Below are positions 1 through 9,481 of a DNA stretch of 64,000 nucleotides, piece by piece (within the stretch, counting starts at the first letter, position 1; the number at the start of each line of letters is the position of its first letter). Source of the DNA: an uncultured Pedobacter sp. (lineage in GTDB: Bacteria > Bacteroidota > Bacteroidia > Sphingobacteriales > Sphingobacteriaceae); assembly GCF_913776295.1 (NCBI RefSeq), contig NZ_CAJYOJ010000077.1, positions 48,394 through 112,393 on the forward strand, given 5' to 3'. The position numbers and the translations under genes were made by a program. The notes below the pieces were generated by a model that was not told where the DNA came from, searched no databases, and was given only the letters and a program-made list of their open reading frames with translations.

Positions 1-1
1 T

Positions 2-244
2 AGCGCAGTTAATTTGGCAAATGAGTGGGGCGTTGAACTTTTAACTGAACCCCAATACCACTATTTGCAGCAATTTGGCAAATTTGACAGTAAAAGCTCA
101 AGCTGGATCAAAACGCCTGCAGATATTAGAAAGCTGGGCGGTGCGTTGTTTTGCGACTACCGCTATGGAAAAGTTTTCACTTATCATAACGGAGCAGAAT
201 CTTATTATGCGGCGAGGGCTTTCAGGGCTTGTTTAATCGTTTAA
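2..244 (+). CDS. DUF4256 family protein, C-terminal part (clipped by window start)
   Basis: The frame is open to the left edge, so only the last ~80 residues are visible and the TTG at 14 is not a believable start. The pattern SSSWIKTPADIRKLGGALF followed by DYRYGKVFTYHNGAESYYAARAF matches the C-terminus of DUF4256 proteins as I know them, which are small cytoplasmic proteins of unknown function. The next gene on the same strand starts 10 bp after the stop, so the two are probably co-transcribed. The family call rests on pattern memory. Confidence 0.7.
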   Translation, partial: SAVNLANEWGVELLTEPQYHYLQQFGKFDSKSSSWIKTPADIRKLGGALFCDYRYGKVFTYHNGAESYYAARAFRACLIV

Positions 245-254
245 TTTAAACTAT

Positions 255-623
255 ATGATGAATGTAACGCCAGAACATAATGAAAAAATAGCTAAAATGA
301 CTTTTTCATCTGTTTACCCCCATTATGTTACAAAAGTTGAGAAAAAAGGAAGAACTGTTGACGAGCTGCACCAGGTGATCAACTGGTTAACAGGTTATGA
401 TGAAGAACAACTTCAAAAATACATCCAAAAGAAAACAACCTTTAAAGATTTTTTTGAGCAAGCCAATATCAATCCTAAAGCGCATTTGATAACAGGTGTG
501 ATTTGTGGTTACCGGATTGAGGAAATCGAATATCCATTGACGAGACAAGTACGCTATTTAGATAAACTGGTTGACGAACTGGCCAAAGGCAAAGCGATAG
601 AAAAAATTTTGAGCGCTGGATAA
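255..623 (+). CDS. DUF2200 family protein
   Basis: A 122-residue soluble protein with no signal peptide or membrane segment. Features such as KIAKMTFSSVYPHYVTKVEKKGR, a central VINWLTGYDEEQL and an ICGYRIEEIEYPLTRQVRYLDKLVDELAKGK ending fit the DUF2200 family, which has no known reaction and is about this long. The start is one of two adjacent ATGs (255 or 258). It follows the DUF4256 gene by 10 bp, which suggests an operon. Confidence 0.85.
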   Translation: MMNVTPEHNEKIAKMTFSSVYPHYVTKVEKKGRTVDELHQVINWLTGYDEEQLQKYIQKKTTFKDFFEQANINPKAHLITGVICGYRIEEIEYPLTRQVRYLDKLVDELAKGKAIEKILSAG

Positions 624-852
624 ACCAAACTTAAAATTGATCAGTTCTTCATCCCCCTTTCGAATGATGCAATCCAGATCGACAGGTTTTTTAAGGTTGT
701 AATTTGTTTAAAGAATTTCAGGAGGTAATTTGTCCCCTGTAAGACCATCCATTTTCTTCTTTCGTTTATCCTCTTCTATTTCATCCTTATTTTCAAACAT
801 TTAGCCCAAAAACTATTTACTTGATTCTCTGGGAAATACAAAATATTAACTG

Positions 853-860
853 TACCTTTG
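853..860 (+). promoter_or_regulatory. Bacteroidota -7 box of the deaD promoter
   Basis: TACCTTTG matches the Bacteroidota -7 consensus TAnnTTTG exactly and lies 27 bp before the deaD ATG, implying a leader of about 20 nt. No clear -33 TTTG at normal spacing was seen. The 624-887 gap holds nothing else I can support. Confidence 0.5.
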
Positions 861-887
861 CGGCTCAATTAAAAAATAAATAGACGA

Positions 888-2744
888 ATGACAAACCCAT
901 TTCAATTATTGGGGATAAGTGATGACGTCGTTAATGCCGTAAAGGACCTTGGATTCGAAAATCCAACGCCGATTCAGGAGCAAAGTATTCCTGTACTGTT
1001 AGAAGGCACTAATGATTTTGTTGGTTTGGCCCAAACAGGAACAGGAAAAACAGCCGCATTTGGTTTGCCGCTGTTAGAACTAATCGATTTTAAAGTTAAC
1101 AAACCACAGGCATTGATTTTATGCCCTACCCGTGAGTTATGCTTACAGATCGCTAACGACCTTAAAAACTTTTCTAAAAACATTGCTAATGCCCACGTTG
1201 TTGCTGTTTACGGTGGCGCGAACATTATGCAACAACTACGCGAAATCCGTCAGGGAATTCAGATCGTAGTGGCCACGCCCGGCCGTATGTTGGATATCAT
1301 TGGCCGTAAAGCCATTGATTTTTCAAATGTTAAATATGTGGTGCTTGATGAAGCTGACGAGATGTTGAACATGGGTTTCCAGGACGACATCAACGATATT
1401 TTATCAACCACTCCTGATGACAAAAAAACCTGGTTATTTTCGGCTACCATGCCATCAGAAGTTCGCCGTATAGCTAAAAACTATATGGATAACCCTGTAG
1501 AATTAACCATGGGCACAAAAAATACCGGTAACGTTAATATCGAACACGAATATTACATTGTTCGTGCACGTGATAAATACGCTGCCTTGAAACGTATTGT
1601 AGATTTTAACCCTGATATTTTTGGTGTTGTCTTCTGCAAAACCAAATTAGATACCCAGGATATTGCCGAGCATTTAATTAAAGATGGTTACAATGCAGAT
1701 GCCTTACACGGTGATTTATCGCAACAACAACGCGACAAGGTAATGCAGCGTTTCCGTGAACGTAATATGCAATTGTTAATTGCTACTGATGTTGCTGCAC
1801 GCGGTATTGATGTAAACAATGTAACACACGTAATCAATTATTCTTTACCTGATGAGATTGAAAGTTATACCCACCGCTCTGGCCGTACTGGCCGTGCAGG
1901 TAAAACCGGAATCTCCATCTGTATCATCAACTCTAAGGAATTAGGAAAAATCCGCCAGTTGGAGCGCATTATTGGTAAACAATTTACTAAAGCTGAATTA
2001 CCTACCGGATTTGATGTTTGCGAAAAACAACTATTTTCATTAGTACATAAAGTACACAATGTAGAGGTTAACGAAGAACAAATCGACCAATACATTCCTC
2101 GTATTATGGATGAATTTAAAGATTTGTCTAAAGAGGATGTGATTAAACGTTTTGCTTCATTAGAATTTAACCGTTTCTTGCAATACTATTCTAAAGCGCC
2201 TGATTTAAATGCAGCTGTTGGTGATGAGCGTGGCGAAAGAGGTGAACGTAGCGAAAGACGCGGACGTGGTAGCGAAGGCTACACCCGTTTGTTCATCAAC
2301 TTAGGTTCTGTAGATGAGTTTACCCGCGGTGATATGTTATCTTTTATCTGCAATAACGGTAAAATTGGTGGCAAAAGCGTTGGTAAGATCGATTTAAAAG
2401 GTGTTTTCTCTTTCTTTGAAGTAGAAGATGCGGTGGCAGACAAAGTGTTTGAAGGCTTTAAATCAGTTGAATTTAACGGCCGCCAGGTACGTATTGAAAG
2501 AAGTGGTGATGGCGGCGGTGAAAGACGCGGCGGCGGCGAAAGACGTGGCGGCGGTTTCGGCGGTGAACGTAGAGGCGGCGGTGGCGGCGGTTACCGTGGT
2601 GGCGACAGAAGATCAGGTGGAGGAAGACGTGAAGGCGGAAACAGCGGTGGCGGTTTCAGAGATTTTTCTGGTCGTAGCCGTGAAGATAAAGGTGGTAGCG
2701 GACGCAGAGAAGGCGGAAGCGATGAGCGCCGTAAAAAATGGTAA
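888..2744 (+). CDS. deaD: DEAD-box ATP-dependent RNA helicase with DbpA-like domain and RGG-rich tail
   Basis: An ATP-dependent RNA helicase of the DeaD/CsdA type, acting on structured RNA in ribosome assembly or RNA turnover, often in the cold. The helicase core shows motif I AQTGTGKT, Ia PTRELCL, Ib TPGR, II DEAD, III SAT, V VAARGID and VI HRSGRTGRAGK within residues ~1-380. Residues ~460-535 (GYTRLFINLGSVDEF, GKIGGKSVGKIDLKG) match the DbpA RNA-binding domain. The last ~85 residues are a Gly/Arg/Asp-rich low-complexity tail typical of such helicases in Bacteroidota. A -7 box (853-860) and a strong terminator (2767-2797) frame it as a single-gene unit. Confidence 0.95.
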   Translation: MTNPFQLLGISDDVVNAVKDLGFENPTPIQEQSIPVLLEGTNDFVGLAQTGTGKTAAFGLPLLELIDFKVNKPQALILCPTRELCLQIANDLKNFSKNIANAHVVAVYGGANIMQQLREIRQGIQIVVATPGRMLDIIGRKAIDFSNVKYVVLDEADEMLNMGFQDDINDILSTTPDDKKTWLFSATMPSEVRRIAKNYMDNPVELTMGTKNTGNVNIEHEYYIVRARDKYAALKRIVDFNPDIFGVVFCKTKLDTQDIAEHLIKDGYNADALHGDLSQQQRDKVMQRFRERNMQLLIATDVAARGIDVNNVTHVINYSLPDEIESYTHRSGRTGRAGKTGISICIINSKELGKIRQLERIIGKQFTKAELPTGFDVCEKQLFSLVHKVHNVEVNEEQIDQYIPRIMDEFKDLSKEDVIKRFASLEFNRFLQYYSKAPDLNAAVGDERGERGERSERRGRGSEGYTRLFINLGSVDEFTRGDMLSFICNNGKIGGKSVGKIDLKGVFSFFEVEDAVADKVFEGFKSVEFNGRQVRIERSGDGGGERRGGGERRGGGFGGERRGGGGGGYRGGDRRSGGGRREGGNSGGGFRDFSGRSREDKGGSGRREGGSDERRKKW

Positions 2745-2766
2745 ATTACTAAACCAAATACATTAT

Positions 2767-2797
2767 AGCCGTTCTGATTATTCAGAACGGCTTTTTT
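2767..2797 (+). terminator. Intrinsic terminator after deaD
   Basis: A perfect 11-bp stem (AGCCGTTCTGA / TCAGAACGGCT) with loop TTAT, followed by six T. It lies 23 bp after the deaD stop. Confidence 0.9.
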
Positions 2798-2947
2798 GTA
2801 CCCTGTCAATACCGCCAAACAGAGTAGATGTCAACTCTAGCAAACTGCTTAACAACATTGTACCCCAAATAGTTACAATTTATATTCAGCGGATTCAATA
2901 GACTGTAAAAAATAGATATATTTAACATCTTATCTGTTTAACTGAAT

Positions 2948-4795
2948 ATGATGCATTATTTTAGGCTGGTCATTACTTTTTTCCTTTTAGCTACAGGGCT
3001 AGATTTATCTGCCCAACAAACAGCTTCAAATCCAAAAATGCAGTGGTTTGCCGATGCCAAACTGGGTATTTTTATTCATTGGGGCATCTACTCCGTAAAT
3101 GGTATATCCGAATCATGGGCTTTTTACAATAATTATATCAACCATGATCATTATATGAATCAGCTTGATGGATTTACAGCTAAAAAATATGATCCAAAGG
3201 AATGGGTAAACCTGATTAAGGAAAGCGGTGCAAAATATGCGGTAATTACCACTAAGCACCACGATGGCGTAGCCCTTTGGGACAGTAAAATGCCTAATGC
3301 AACCACAACAGTAAAGCATAGTGCAGCTAAAAAAGATTTAATAACGCCATTTGTAGCCAATCTTAAAAAATCGGGATTGAAAACAGGTTTATATTTTTCG
3401 TTACCCGATTGGAGTTATATTGATTACGATGGTTTTACGCGCGACCGCAAGCGTTACGATTACAAACAGGACCCTGCCCGTTTTAAAAAATTTCAAAATT
3501 ACCTTCATGGGCAGCTCAGTGAACTTTCCAACCAATACCACCCGGATTTAATTTGGTTTGATGGTGACTGGGAACATAGCGGCGAAGAATGGCAGGCGAA
3601 ACAGATATTGGAAAATCTGCGTAAGGTGAATCCAAATGTTATTGTCAATTCGCGTTTAAATGGTCATGGTGATTATGATACCCCTGAACAAGGCGTACCG
3701 GTATTAAAGCCCGCATCACCAGAGTGGGAGTTATGTTATACGATGAACGATTCATGGGGGTACCAGCCTTATGACAACCACTACAAATCGCCAAATATGA
3801 TTATCCGTACACTGGTTGATTGCATCAGTATGGGTGGTAATCTGTTGCTAGACATCGGCCCCAAAGCGGATGGAACGATCGCGTCCGAGCAAATCAAAAT
3901 TTTAAAAGATTTGGGTCGCTGGACAAAAAAACATGCTGAAGCTATTTACGATACACAGGCTGGAATCCCAGTCGGCCACGTTGAAGGAAAAACGACTTTA
4001 TCCAAAAATAAAGATGTATTATACCTGTATCTGGACTATAAGACAATGAATGGCATTCTGTTATCAGGTATCAAATCAAAAATCAAGAAAATTGAAATGG
4101 TTGGCAGCAAGGCGCAGCTATATCCGATCAGACTAAATGAAACTGATTATTTACTTCATTTAAAAGAAAGTGATTTCGATAACGATGTGACGGTTGTAAA
4201 AGTCACCTTAAATGGCCCCATCGAACTTGCCGATGAAAAACAAGTTCCCCTTTCGCTGGAAAACCTGTATACTTCACCCGTAGGAAATGAGTTAACCAGC
4301 TTAAGCCTGAATAAACTGGCCCGGAACCTGAACGCCGGCATCAATATATTTAACAACACCGGTTTAACTGCGGATGGTTTAGATTTCAACCCGGGCATTA
4401 AAAACGCAGATCAGAAAGTGAGTAACTGGGTAATCAAACATGCCGAGGCCCTTTACAAAACCGGAAAAGGCATCCCTGGCGGGCATTACCAGGGCAATAC
4501 GGCACTTTCTGCCGATAAGCAAACGCTCTATTTATTTGTAGAAGGCACACCGACTGGTCCCATTGCCATAAAAGGCTTAAAAAACAACATCAGCAGGATC
4601 AGGATTGTGGGCGAAGGTACCATGCTCCCGCAAGAAATTTATAACAAGCTGTATTGGAGCAAAATACCGGGTATTGTTTACATTCCAGTACCTAAAGATA
4701 AACTAGATCCGGAATTGACAATAATTGCAGTACTATTGGATAGCCCGATAGACTTATACCGGGAAAAAGTTGGGGCGATTGAAAGCAATCTTTAA
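2948..4795 (+). CDS. GH29 alpha-L-fucosidase with duplicated C-terminal domain
   Basis: A secreted retaining alpha-L-fucosidase that releases terminal L-fucose from glycans. Residues 1-22 form a signal peptide ending LSAQQ. The (beta/alpha)8 domain begins MQWFADAKLGIFIHWGIYSVNG. TTKHHDGVALWDS and LIWFDGDWEH are GH29 signatures, the Asp in WFDGDW being the usual nucleophile. The C-terminal part is unusual: a ~110-residue block starting near residue 325 (KKHAEAIYDTQAGIPVGH) recurs near residue 493 (IKHAEALYKTGKGIPGGH), making the protein ~615 residues against ~450-500 for common members. A second GH29 gene lies at 8.0-9.4 kb in the SusCD locus. Two adjacent ATGs make the start uncertain by one codon. 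Confidence 0.92.
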   Translation: MMHYFRLVITFFLLATGLDLSAQQTASNPKMQWFADAKLGIFIHWGIYSVNGISESWAFYNNYINHDHYMNQLDGFTAKKYDPKEWVNLIKESGAKYAVITTKHHDGVALWDSKMPNATTTVKHSAAKKDLITPFVANLKKSGLKTGLYFSLPDWSYIDYDGFTRDRKRYDYKQDPARFKKFQNYLHGQLSELSNQYHPDLIWFDGDWEHSGEEWQAKQILENLRKVNPNVIVNSRLNGHGDYDTPEQGVPVLKPASPEWELCYTMNDSWGYQPYDNHYKSPNMIIRTLVDCISMGGNLLLDIGPKADGTIASEQIKILKDLGRWTKKHAEAIYDTQAGIPVGHVEGKTTLSKNKDVLYLYLDYKTMNGILLSGIKSKIKKIEMVGSKAQLYPIRLNETDYLLHLKESDFDNDVTVVKVTLNGPIELADEKQVPLSLENLYTSPVGNELTSLSLNKLARNLNAGINIFNNTGLTADGLDFNPGIKNADQKVSNWVIKHAEALYKTGKGIPGGHYQGNTALSADKQTLYLFVEGTPTGPIAIKGLKNNISRIRIVGEGTMLPQEIYNKLYWSKIPGIVYIPVPKDKLDPELTIIAVLLDSPIDLYREKVGAIESNL

Positions 4796-4864
4796 TTATT
4801 TAACAATTGTAAAATAGTGGCGCGACTTTACAATTATCCTTAAATTGCATTACTTTCGCACATC

Positions 4865-6451
4865 ATGCAGGCAAAATATATTTCCTATCAGGAAACCGGA
4901 TCATTTTCAAAACTGGTTTTAGATTATATTAACGACGACGAAAAGCTTAAATCTTTTTATAGTTACCGCCCCGATATGGCGGGCTTAGCCAGTGCAATTG
5001 AGCATAGAAATTTCACCGGCGACCGCACCATCCTGGCAGGGGTTCTGCAAGATCAATACCAGCATTTACAGCCCAATAAATCGGTTAGCAAAAACATAGA
5101 GCTTTTAACCCTTGACAATACTTTCACGGTAACTACCGGTCACCAGCTCAATTTATTTACCGGTCCGCTTTATTTTATTTATAAAATTGTAACGACCATT
5201 AATTTGGCCATTGAATTAAAAATGGCTCATCCCGAAAAAAACTTTGTTCCGGTTTATTGGATGGCTACTGAGGATCACGATTTCGACGAGATCAACCATG
5301 TAAGTGTTGATGAAAAGAATATCAGCTGGATCCAGCAAACCAATGGAGCTACCGGTAGATTAAGCACTAAAACCGTTGCCGCAGCGGTAACGGCATACAA
5401 AGGCTACCTGGGTATCTCTAAAAATGGGAAACGGATTGCCAAATTGGTAGAGCAGGCTTATTTGCAACATGATAATTTAGCCGATGCCACCCGGTTTTTG
5501 GTGAATAACTTATTTGAGAAATATGGTTTGGTCATCGTCAATGCAGATGATGCACGGTTAAAAAAGCAATTTTCAGGTATTGTTACGGAAGATATTATTC
5601 AGCATAACAGTGCGAACAATATTGAAAGCAGCTCTAAAAACCTCGAAGATCTGGGCTATAAAACACAGGTAAACGGTCGTGATATTAATTTCTTTTACCT
5701 GCTTGATAACCTGCGCGAACGTTTGATTTTTGAAAACGACAGATATGTTGTCAATCATACGGATATCAGTTTTACAGAAGCCGAATTAAAAGCCGAAATT
5801 GAATGTCACCCTGAGCGGTTTAGCCCCAACGTGGTGATGCGCCCCATGTACCAGGAAGTAGTTTTGCCCAACATTGCCTATATTGGCGGTGGTGCTGAAG
5901 TAGCCTACTGGATGCAGCTGAAAGCAAATTTCGATTACTACAAGGTAGATTTTCCGGTATTACTGCTACGCAACTCAGCTTTAGTGATAGATAAACGCAG
6001 CGCGGAAAACCTGTACAGACTAGGCTTTTCTTTAGAAGATATTTTCCTTCCAGCAGAAGAACTGAAAAACATCTGGGTTAAACGGAATACATCGGCAGAG
6101 CTCAGCTTAGCTGATGAAACCCGGGCCATTAACAGCATTTTTGACCAGATTAAGTTAAATGCCTATAAAATAGATAAAACGCTTTCTGTTTCTGCCGATA
6201 CCGCAAAGCAAAGAGCCAGCCGGTTGTTGGCAAACCTGGAGAAGAAACTCTTCAGGGCTGAAAAAAGAAAACACGAAACAGCATTGCAGCAGATTGAGAA
6301 CGTAAAGAAAAGACTATTTCCAAATGGCACCTTGCAGGAAAGAATCTTGAATATAGCACCTATGTATGTAAATTATGGTGAAGATTTCCTTTCATCGTGC
6401 ATTGAAAATTTTGAACCACTTGGTGGTGACTTTACGGTTTTATTGCCGTGA
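4865..6451 (+). CDS. bshC: Bacillithiol biosynthesis cysteine-adding enzyme BshC
   Basis: Adds cysteine to glucosaminyl-malate in the last step of bacillithiol synthesis in the cytoplasm. The 528-residue length and the motifs TVTTGHQLNLFTGPLYFIYKI, FVPVYWMATEDHDFDEI and a coiled-coil stretch near 430-490 are typical of BshC. A promoter-like TACTTTCG (4851-4858) lies so close to the ATG at 4865 that the message may be almost leaderless. The start fits the family's usual N-terminus (MQAKYISYQETGSFSKL). bshA and bshB are not in this window. Confidence 0.93.
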   Translation: MQAKYISYQETGSFSKLVLDYINDDEKLKSFYSYRPDMAGLASAIEHRNFTGDRTILAGVLQDQYQHLQPNKSVSKNIELLTLDNTFTVTTGHQLNLFTGPLYFIYKIVTTINLAIELKMAHPEKNFVPVYWMATEDHDFDEINHVSVDEKNISWIQQTNGATGRLSTKTVAAAVTAYKGYLGISKNGKRIAKLVEQAYLQHDNLADATRFLVNNLFEKYGLVIVNADDARLKKQFSGIVTEDIIQHNSANNIESSSKNLEDLGYKTQVNGRDINFFYLLDNLRERLIFENDRYVVNHTDISFTEAELKAEIECHPERFSPNVVMRPMYQEVVLPNIAYIGGGAEVAYWMQLKANFDYYKVDFPVLLLRNSALVIDKRSAENLYRLGFSLEDIFLPAEELKNIWVKRNTSAELSLADETRAINSIFDQIKLNAYKIDKTLSVSADTAKQRASRLLANLEKKLFRAEKRKHETALQQIENVKKRLFPNGTLQERILNIAPMYVNYGEDFLSSCIENFEPLGGDFTVLLP

Positions 6452-6517
6452 TAATAGTCCGGAGTCGGGATTCCGAAGTCCGCAGTCAATCTTAATACCC
6501 GATACTTAATACCCAAA

Positions 6518-7603
6518 ATGAACTTCATCACCTTTACCGAAAGCAATCTTAGAACCTTTACCTACAACATTTTTAAAAAAATAGGTTGTTCTGATGAACA
6601 TGCGGATTTAGCAACCGATGTGCTGATCCGGTCAGATTTACGTGGAATCGACTCACATGGCGTTGCGCGCTTAAGTGGCTATGTACGCCTTTGGGAAAAG
6701 AAAAGGATCAATGCCACTCCAAACATTAAAATTGTTCACGAAACCCCTACTACAGCAACAATTGATGGCGATTCAGGATTGGGTTTGGTTGTAGCCCCTT
6801 TCGCGATGCAGGTTGCTATCGAAAAAGCAGAAAAATATGGCAGTGGCTGGGTATCAGTTAAAAATTCCAATCATTTTGGTATAGCAGGTTACCATGCGCT
6901 AATGGCCGTAGAAAAAGATATGATTGGCATCAGTATGACCAATGCAAGCCCTTTGGTAGCACCTACTTATGCCAACGAACGTTTATTGGGTACCAACCCT
7001 ATGTGTTATGCTTTCCCTGCGGACAAATACCCACCAGTAATTGTAGATATGGCTACTGCAGCGGCTGCCAACGGTAAACTGGAAATCGCCCAACGGGCTA
7101 ACAAAAGCATTCCCGATGGTTGGGTCCAGGATAAAAGTGGAGAAAATTCTACTGACCCTAACGAATTAAAAAACGGTGGTTCCCTTCTTCCTTTAGGAAG
7201 TGATAAAGACCATGGTAGCCATAAAGGTTATGGATTGAGTGCAACAGTGGATATTTTATCGGCGGTATTGTCTGGTGCCAATTATGGCCCATGGGTACCT
7301 CCTTTTGTAGCATTTTTAGAACCCTCTGCTCACCCAGTTGGCGAAGGACTTGGCCACTTTTTAGGCGCTATGCGCGTAGATGGTTTCAGGCCGGCTGCAG
7401 ACTTTAAAAATCATTTAGATAATTGGGTAGAACGCTTTAAAAGCGCCAAGACAATCGATCCTGATCAAAAAGTGATTATTCCCGGTGAGCCTGAATATGT
7501 ATTTGAGCAGGAAAGGAAAATCAGCGGTATTCCGATCATTGACGTGGTGGTAAAAGACTTGAATGAGCTTGCTAGTAAATTGGGTATAGAAGAATTATAT
7601 TAG
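6518..7603 (+). CDS. Ldh family (malate/L-lactate/ureidoglycolate-type) NAD(P)-dependent oxidoreductase
   Basis: A 361-residue member of the LDH2/malate dehydrogenase family, unrelated to Rossmann-type lactate dehydrogenases. Family marks are the early LIRSDLRGIDSHGVARL (with the conserved Ser-His), VKNSNHFGIAGYHALMA, GTNPMCYAFPA and KGYGLSATVDILSAVLSGA. The substrate cannot be read from sequence; malate, lactate, ureidoglycolate and sugar-acid enzymes all occur. It lies between bshC and the fucosidase locus, and its 66-bp spacing from bshC contains a short imperfect repeat (tccggagtcgggattccgaag). Confidence 0.88.
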   Translation: MNFITFTESNLRTFTYNIFKKIGCSDEHADLATDVLIRSDLRGIDSHGVARLSGYVRLWEKKRINATPNIKIVHETPTTATIDGDSGLGLVVAPFAMQVAIEKAEKYGSGWVSVKNSNHFGIAGYHALMAVEKDMIGISMTNASPLVAPTYANERLLGTNPMCYAFPADKYPPVIVDMATAAAANGKLEIAQRANKSIPDGWVQDKSGENSTDPNELKNGGSLLPLGSDKDHGSHKGYGLSATVDILSAVLSGANYGPWVPPFVAFLEPSAHPVGEGLGHFLGAMRVDGFRPAADFKNHLDNWVERFKSAKTIDPDQKVIIPGEPEYVFEQERKISGIPIIDVVVKDLNELASKLGIEELY

Positions 7604-8002
7604 CTTCATTTAACCGCAAACGGCGCGGAGGATAAAGCGCTAAGTTTGCAAAATTGGGTGTCGTGAGGTACTATTTTTTAACACCGACTATACAGAAGCA
7701 GGTAGAGAGTAAACAGCAATCAGATCTGCTGCGCGGATTGAAAAATATCAGATGCAGTAACCTAGTAATTACTGAGTTAAAAACTCAATCTTATTCAATG
7801 TCCGTAGAGATGCTATGCTTAACTCTACGGACAGGAATGGAATCAGAAACAACCGCCAAAATTTTTATTCGGGGTCATTCACAAAATCAGTTTTTTTCCC
7901 TTAAAGTGATACTTAGTTTCGGATTTTTTAGGGTAAAGAGGCCTTTTTTTGCCTCGGTAAAAAACTGTTGTAAAAAACGCAGGCATGTTCTAAGCCTTGA
8001 TA
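7604..8002. other. Intergenic region between converging genes
   Basis: About 400 bp between the dehydrogenase (+) and fucosidase (-) ends. It begins with a fragment of the dispersed 'accgcaaa..ggcgc' repeat (7612-7650). It also contains a 9-bp inverted repeat TCCGTAGAG/CTCTACGGA (7801-7809, 7823-7831) and a weak hairpin with a T-run (near 7938-7958). I see no convincing gene. Confidence 0.5.
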
Positions 8003-9427
8003 TTACAAATTGATTTCAGGCGTAAAAGAGAATGCCAGGGCAATTTTTTCCGCCGTTTTTGGAAGATCGAGATGTACTTTGCCGCCGATCAACTTCCATT
8101 TCAGTTTTTGCTTATTACTTAACAGCGTAATTGATGTCCCTTTTTTGGGGATACTACCCTGCCAGGAAATTTCTTGAGGCGCATTATCATCTAGCAGGCT
8201 GATCCCATAAATGGTTTTACCATCTTTACTTTGGGTAAACCAGTTTTGCCCATCGTGATAATTTTTGGTGATCCTTGTGCCATAAATGGCAGCACCATTT
8301 TTTGTAGTCCACTGCCCAATTTCTGCTAATCTTATAATTACATCGTCAGGCAGCGTTCCACTTGCTTTTGGACCAACCCCCAATAACAAACTTCCGCCTT
8401 TAGCCACTATTTCTACCAGTTTGTGAACCACTTCTCTTGCTGATTTATACTGATCATTCGGTACAAAACCCCATGCTCCACCCAAGGTCATACAGCTCTC
8501 CCAGGGATAATCCAATTGTTTTTCCGGGATTTTCTGTTCAGGGGTTTGATAATTTTCGAACTGACCATGTACGGTACGGTCTACCATAATTAAACCCGGC
8601 TGCGCTTTCCTGGCCATAGCGGCAATTTTAGGCATGTCAATATCCTGGCTCCACTCCGGAATCGGTGCACCCCATGAAAGTACCTCTTCATTTACTGAAG
8701 ACAACGGTCTCACCCAACCCCCATCAAGCCACAAAATATCAATACTTCCATAATTATTCATCAACTCACCAATCTGGTTTTGGGTAAAGCTTTTAAACTT
8801 GTTCCAGCGCCATGGATTCTTCCTGATATCGTAATTGTTGTTTCTATTTGCCGTAGCATATTTATCCCACCAATAGTATTGCGAATGCCAGTCGGGCTTT
8901 GAAAAATAAGCGCCAATCATAAAGTTCTGTTTCCGGAAAGCATCGAATACGTATTTGGCAACATCTTTTTTAGGATTATTAGCAAACGGACCTTTTGCAA
9001 TGCTGTAATCGCTTTCTTTGGTATCAAACATGGCAAAACCGTCGTGATGTTTGGTGGTAAAAACCAGATATTTCATTCCGGCGTCTTTACCAGCCTTTGC
9101 CCATTGCTCTGGATTAAATTGTGTTGGATTAAATTTTTCACTTAACCCCCAATACCATTTCTTGTAATCATCATACTTCATCGTGCTATCTCGCTCAATC
9201 CAGTCTTCCGAACAGATGGACCAGGACTCAATAATTCCGGGAACCGCATATATGCCCCAATGAATGATCATGCCAAACTTTTGGTCTTGCCATTGATCTA
9301 ATTTCTTTTTTACTGCTTCATCTTTAGGCCATTCGTACTTCGCTGACGCTTGGAGGATATCATTTCTTTGCGCAAAAGCAACATTAATGCAGCAGGTAAA
9401 GGCAATTAAAAGGCTCGGTATTTTCAT
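8003..9427 (-). CDS. GH29 alpha-L-fucosidase in the SusCD locus
   Basis: A 474-residue secreted alpha-L-fucosidase. A signal peptide runs to about residue 19 (FTCCINVAFAQ). GH29 marks are QKFGMIIHWGIYAVPGI, VFTTKHHDGFAMFDT and DILWLDGGWV, with the Asp of LDGGW as presumed nucleophile. Unlike the enzyme at 2.9 kb it has a normal length and no C-terminal duplication. It is the last gene of a susC-susD-fucosidase run, separated from susD by a hairpin (9444-9470), so it probably degrades the fucosylated glycan imported by that pair. Confidence 0.93.
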   Translation of the reverse strand: MKIPSLLIAFTCCINVAFAQRNDILQASAKYEWPKDEAVKKKLDQWQDQKFGMIIHWGIYAVPGIIESWSICSEDWIERDSTMKYDDYKKWYWGLSEKFNPTQFNPEQWAKAGKDAGMKYLVFTTKHHDGFAMFDTKESDYSIAKGPFANNPKKDVAKYVFDAFRKQNFMIGAYFSKPDWHSQYYWWDKYATANRNNNYDIRKNPWRWNKFKSFTQNQIGELMNNYGSIDILWLDGGWVRPLSSVNEEVLSWGAPIPEWSQDIDMPKIAAMARKAQPGLIMVDRTVHGQFENYQTPEQKIPEKQLDYPWESCMTLGGAWGFVPNDQYKSAREVVHKLVEIVAKGGSLLLGVGPKASGTLPDDVIIRLAEIGQWTTKNGAAIYGTRITKNYHDGQNWFTQSKDGKTIYGISLLDDNAPQEISWQGSIPKKGTSITLLSNKQKLKWKLIGGKVHLDLPKTAEKIALAFSFTPEINL

Positions 9428-9443
9428 ATTGTAATATTATTAA

Positions 9444-9470
9444 AAATCCCGGCAGAAACTACCGGGATTT
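9444..9470 (-). terminator. Hairpin between susD and the fucosidase gene
   Basis: A 9-bp stem (AAATCCCGG / CCGGGATTT) with a 9-nt loop. On the minus strand it is followed by a T-rich run (TTTTTAATAAT). It probably reduces read-through from susCD into the fucosidase gene or stabilises the susD mRNA end. Confidence 0.6.
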
Positions 9471-9481
9471 AATTAAATGGA

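Noticed and set aside
2428..2901. 157-codon frame overlapping the deaD tail
   Set aside because: Shadow of the Gly/Arg-rich repeats in another frame; Ala/Val-rich translation without family features.
7654..8013. 119-codon frame after the dehydrogenase
   Set aside because: Non-ATG start, overlaps the fucosidase end and includes a dispersed repeat piece; no family features.
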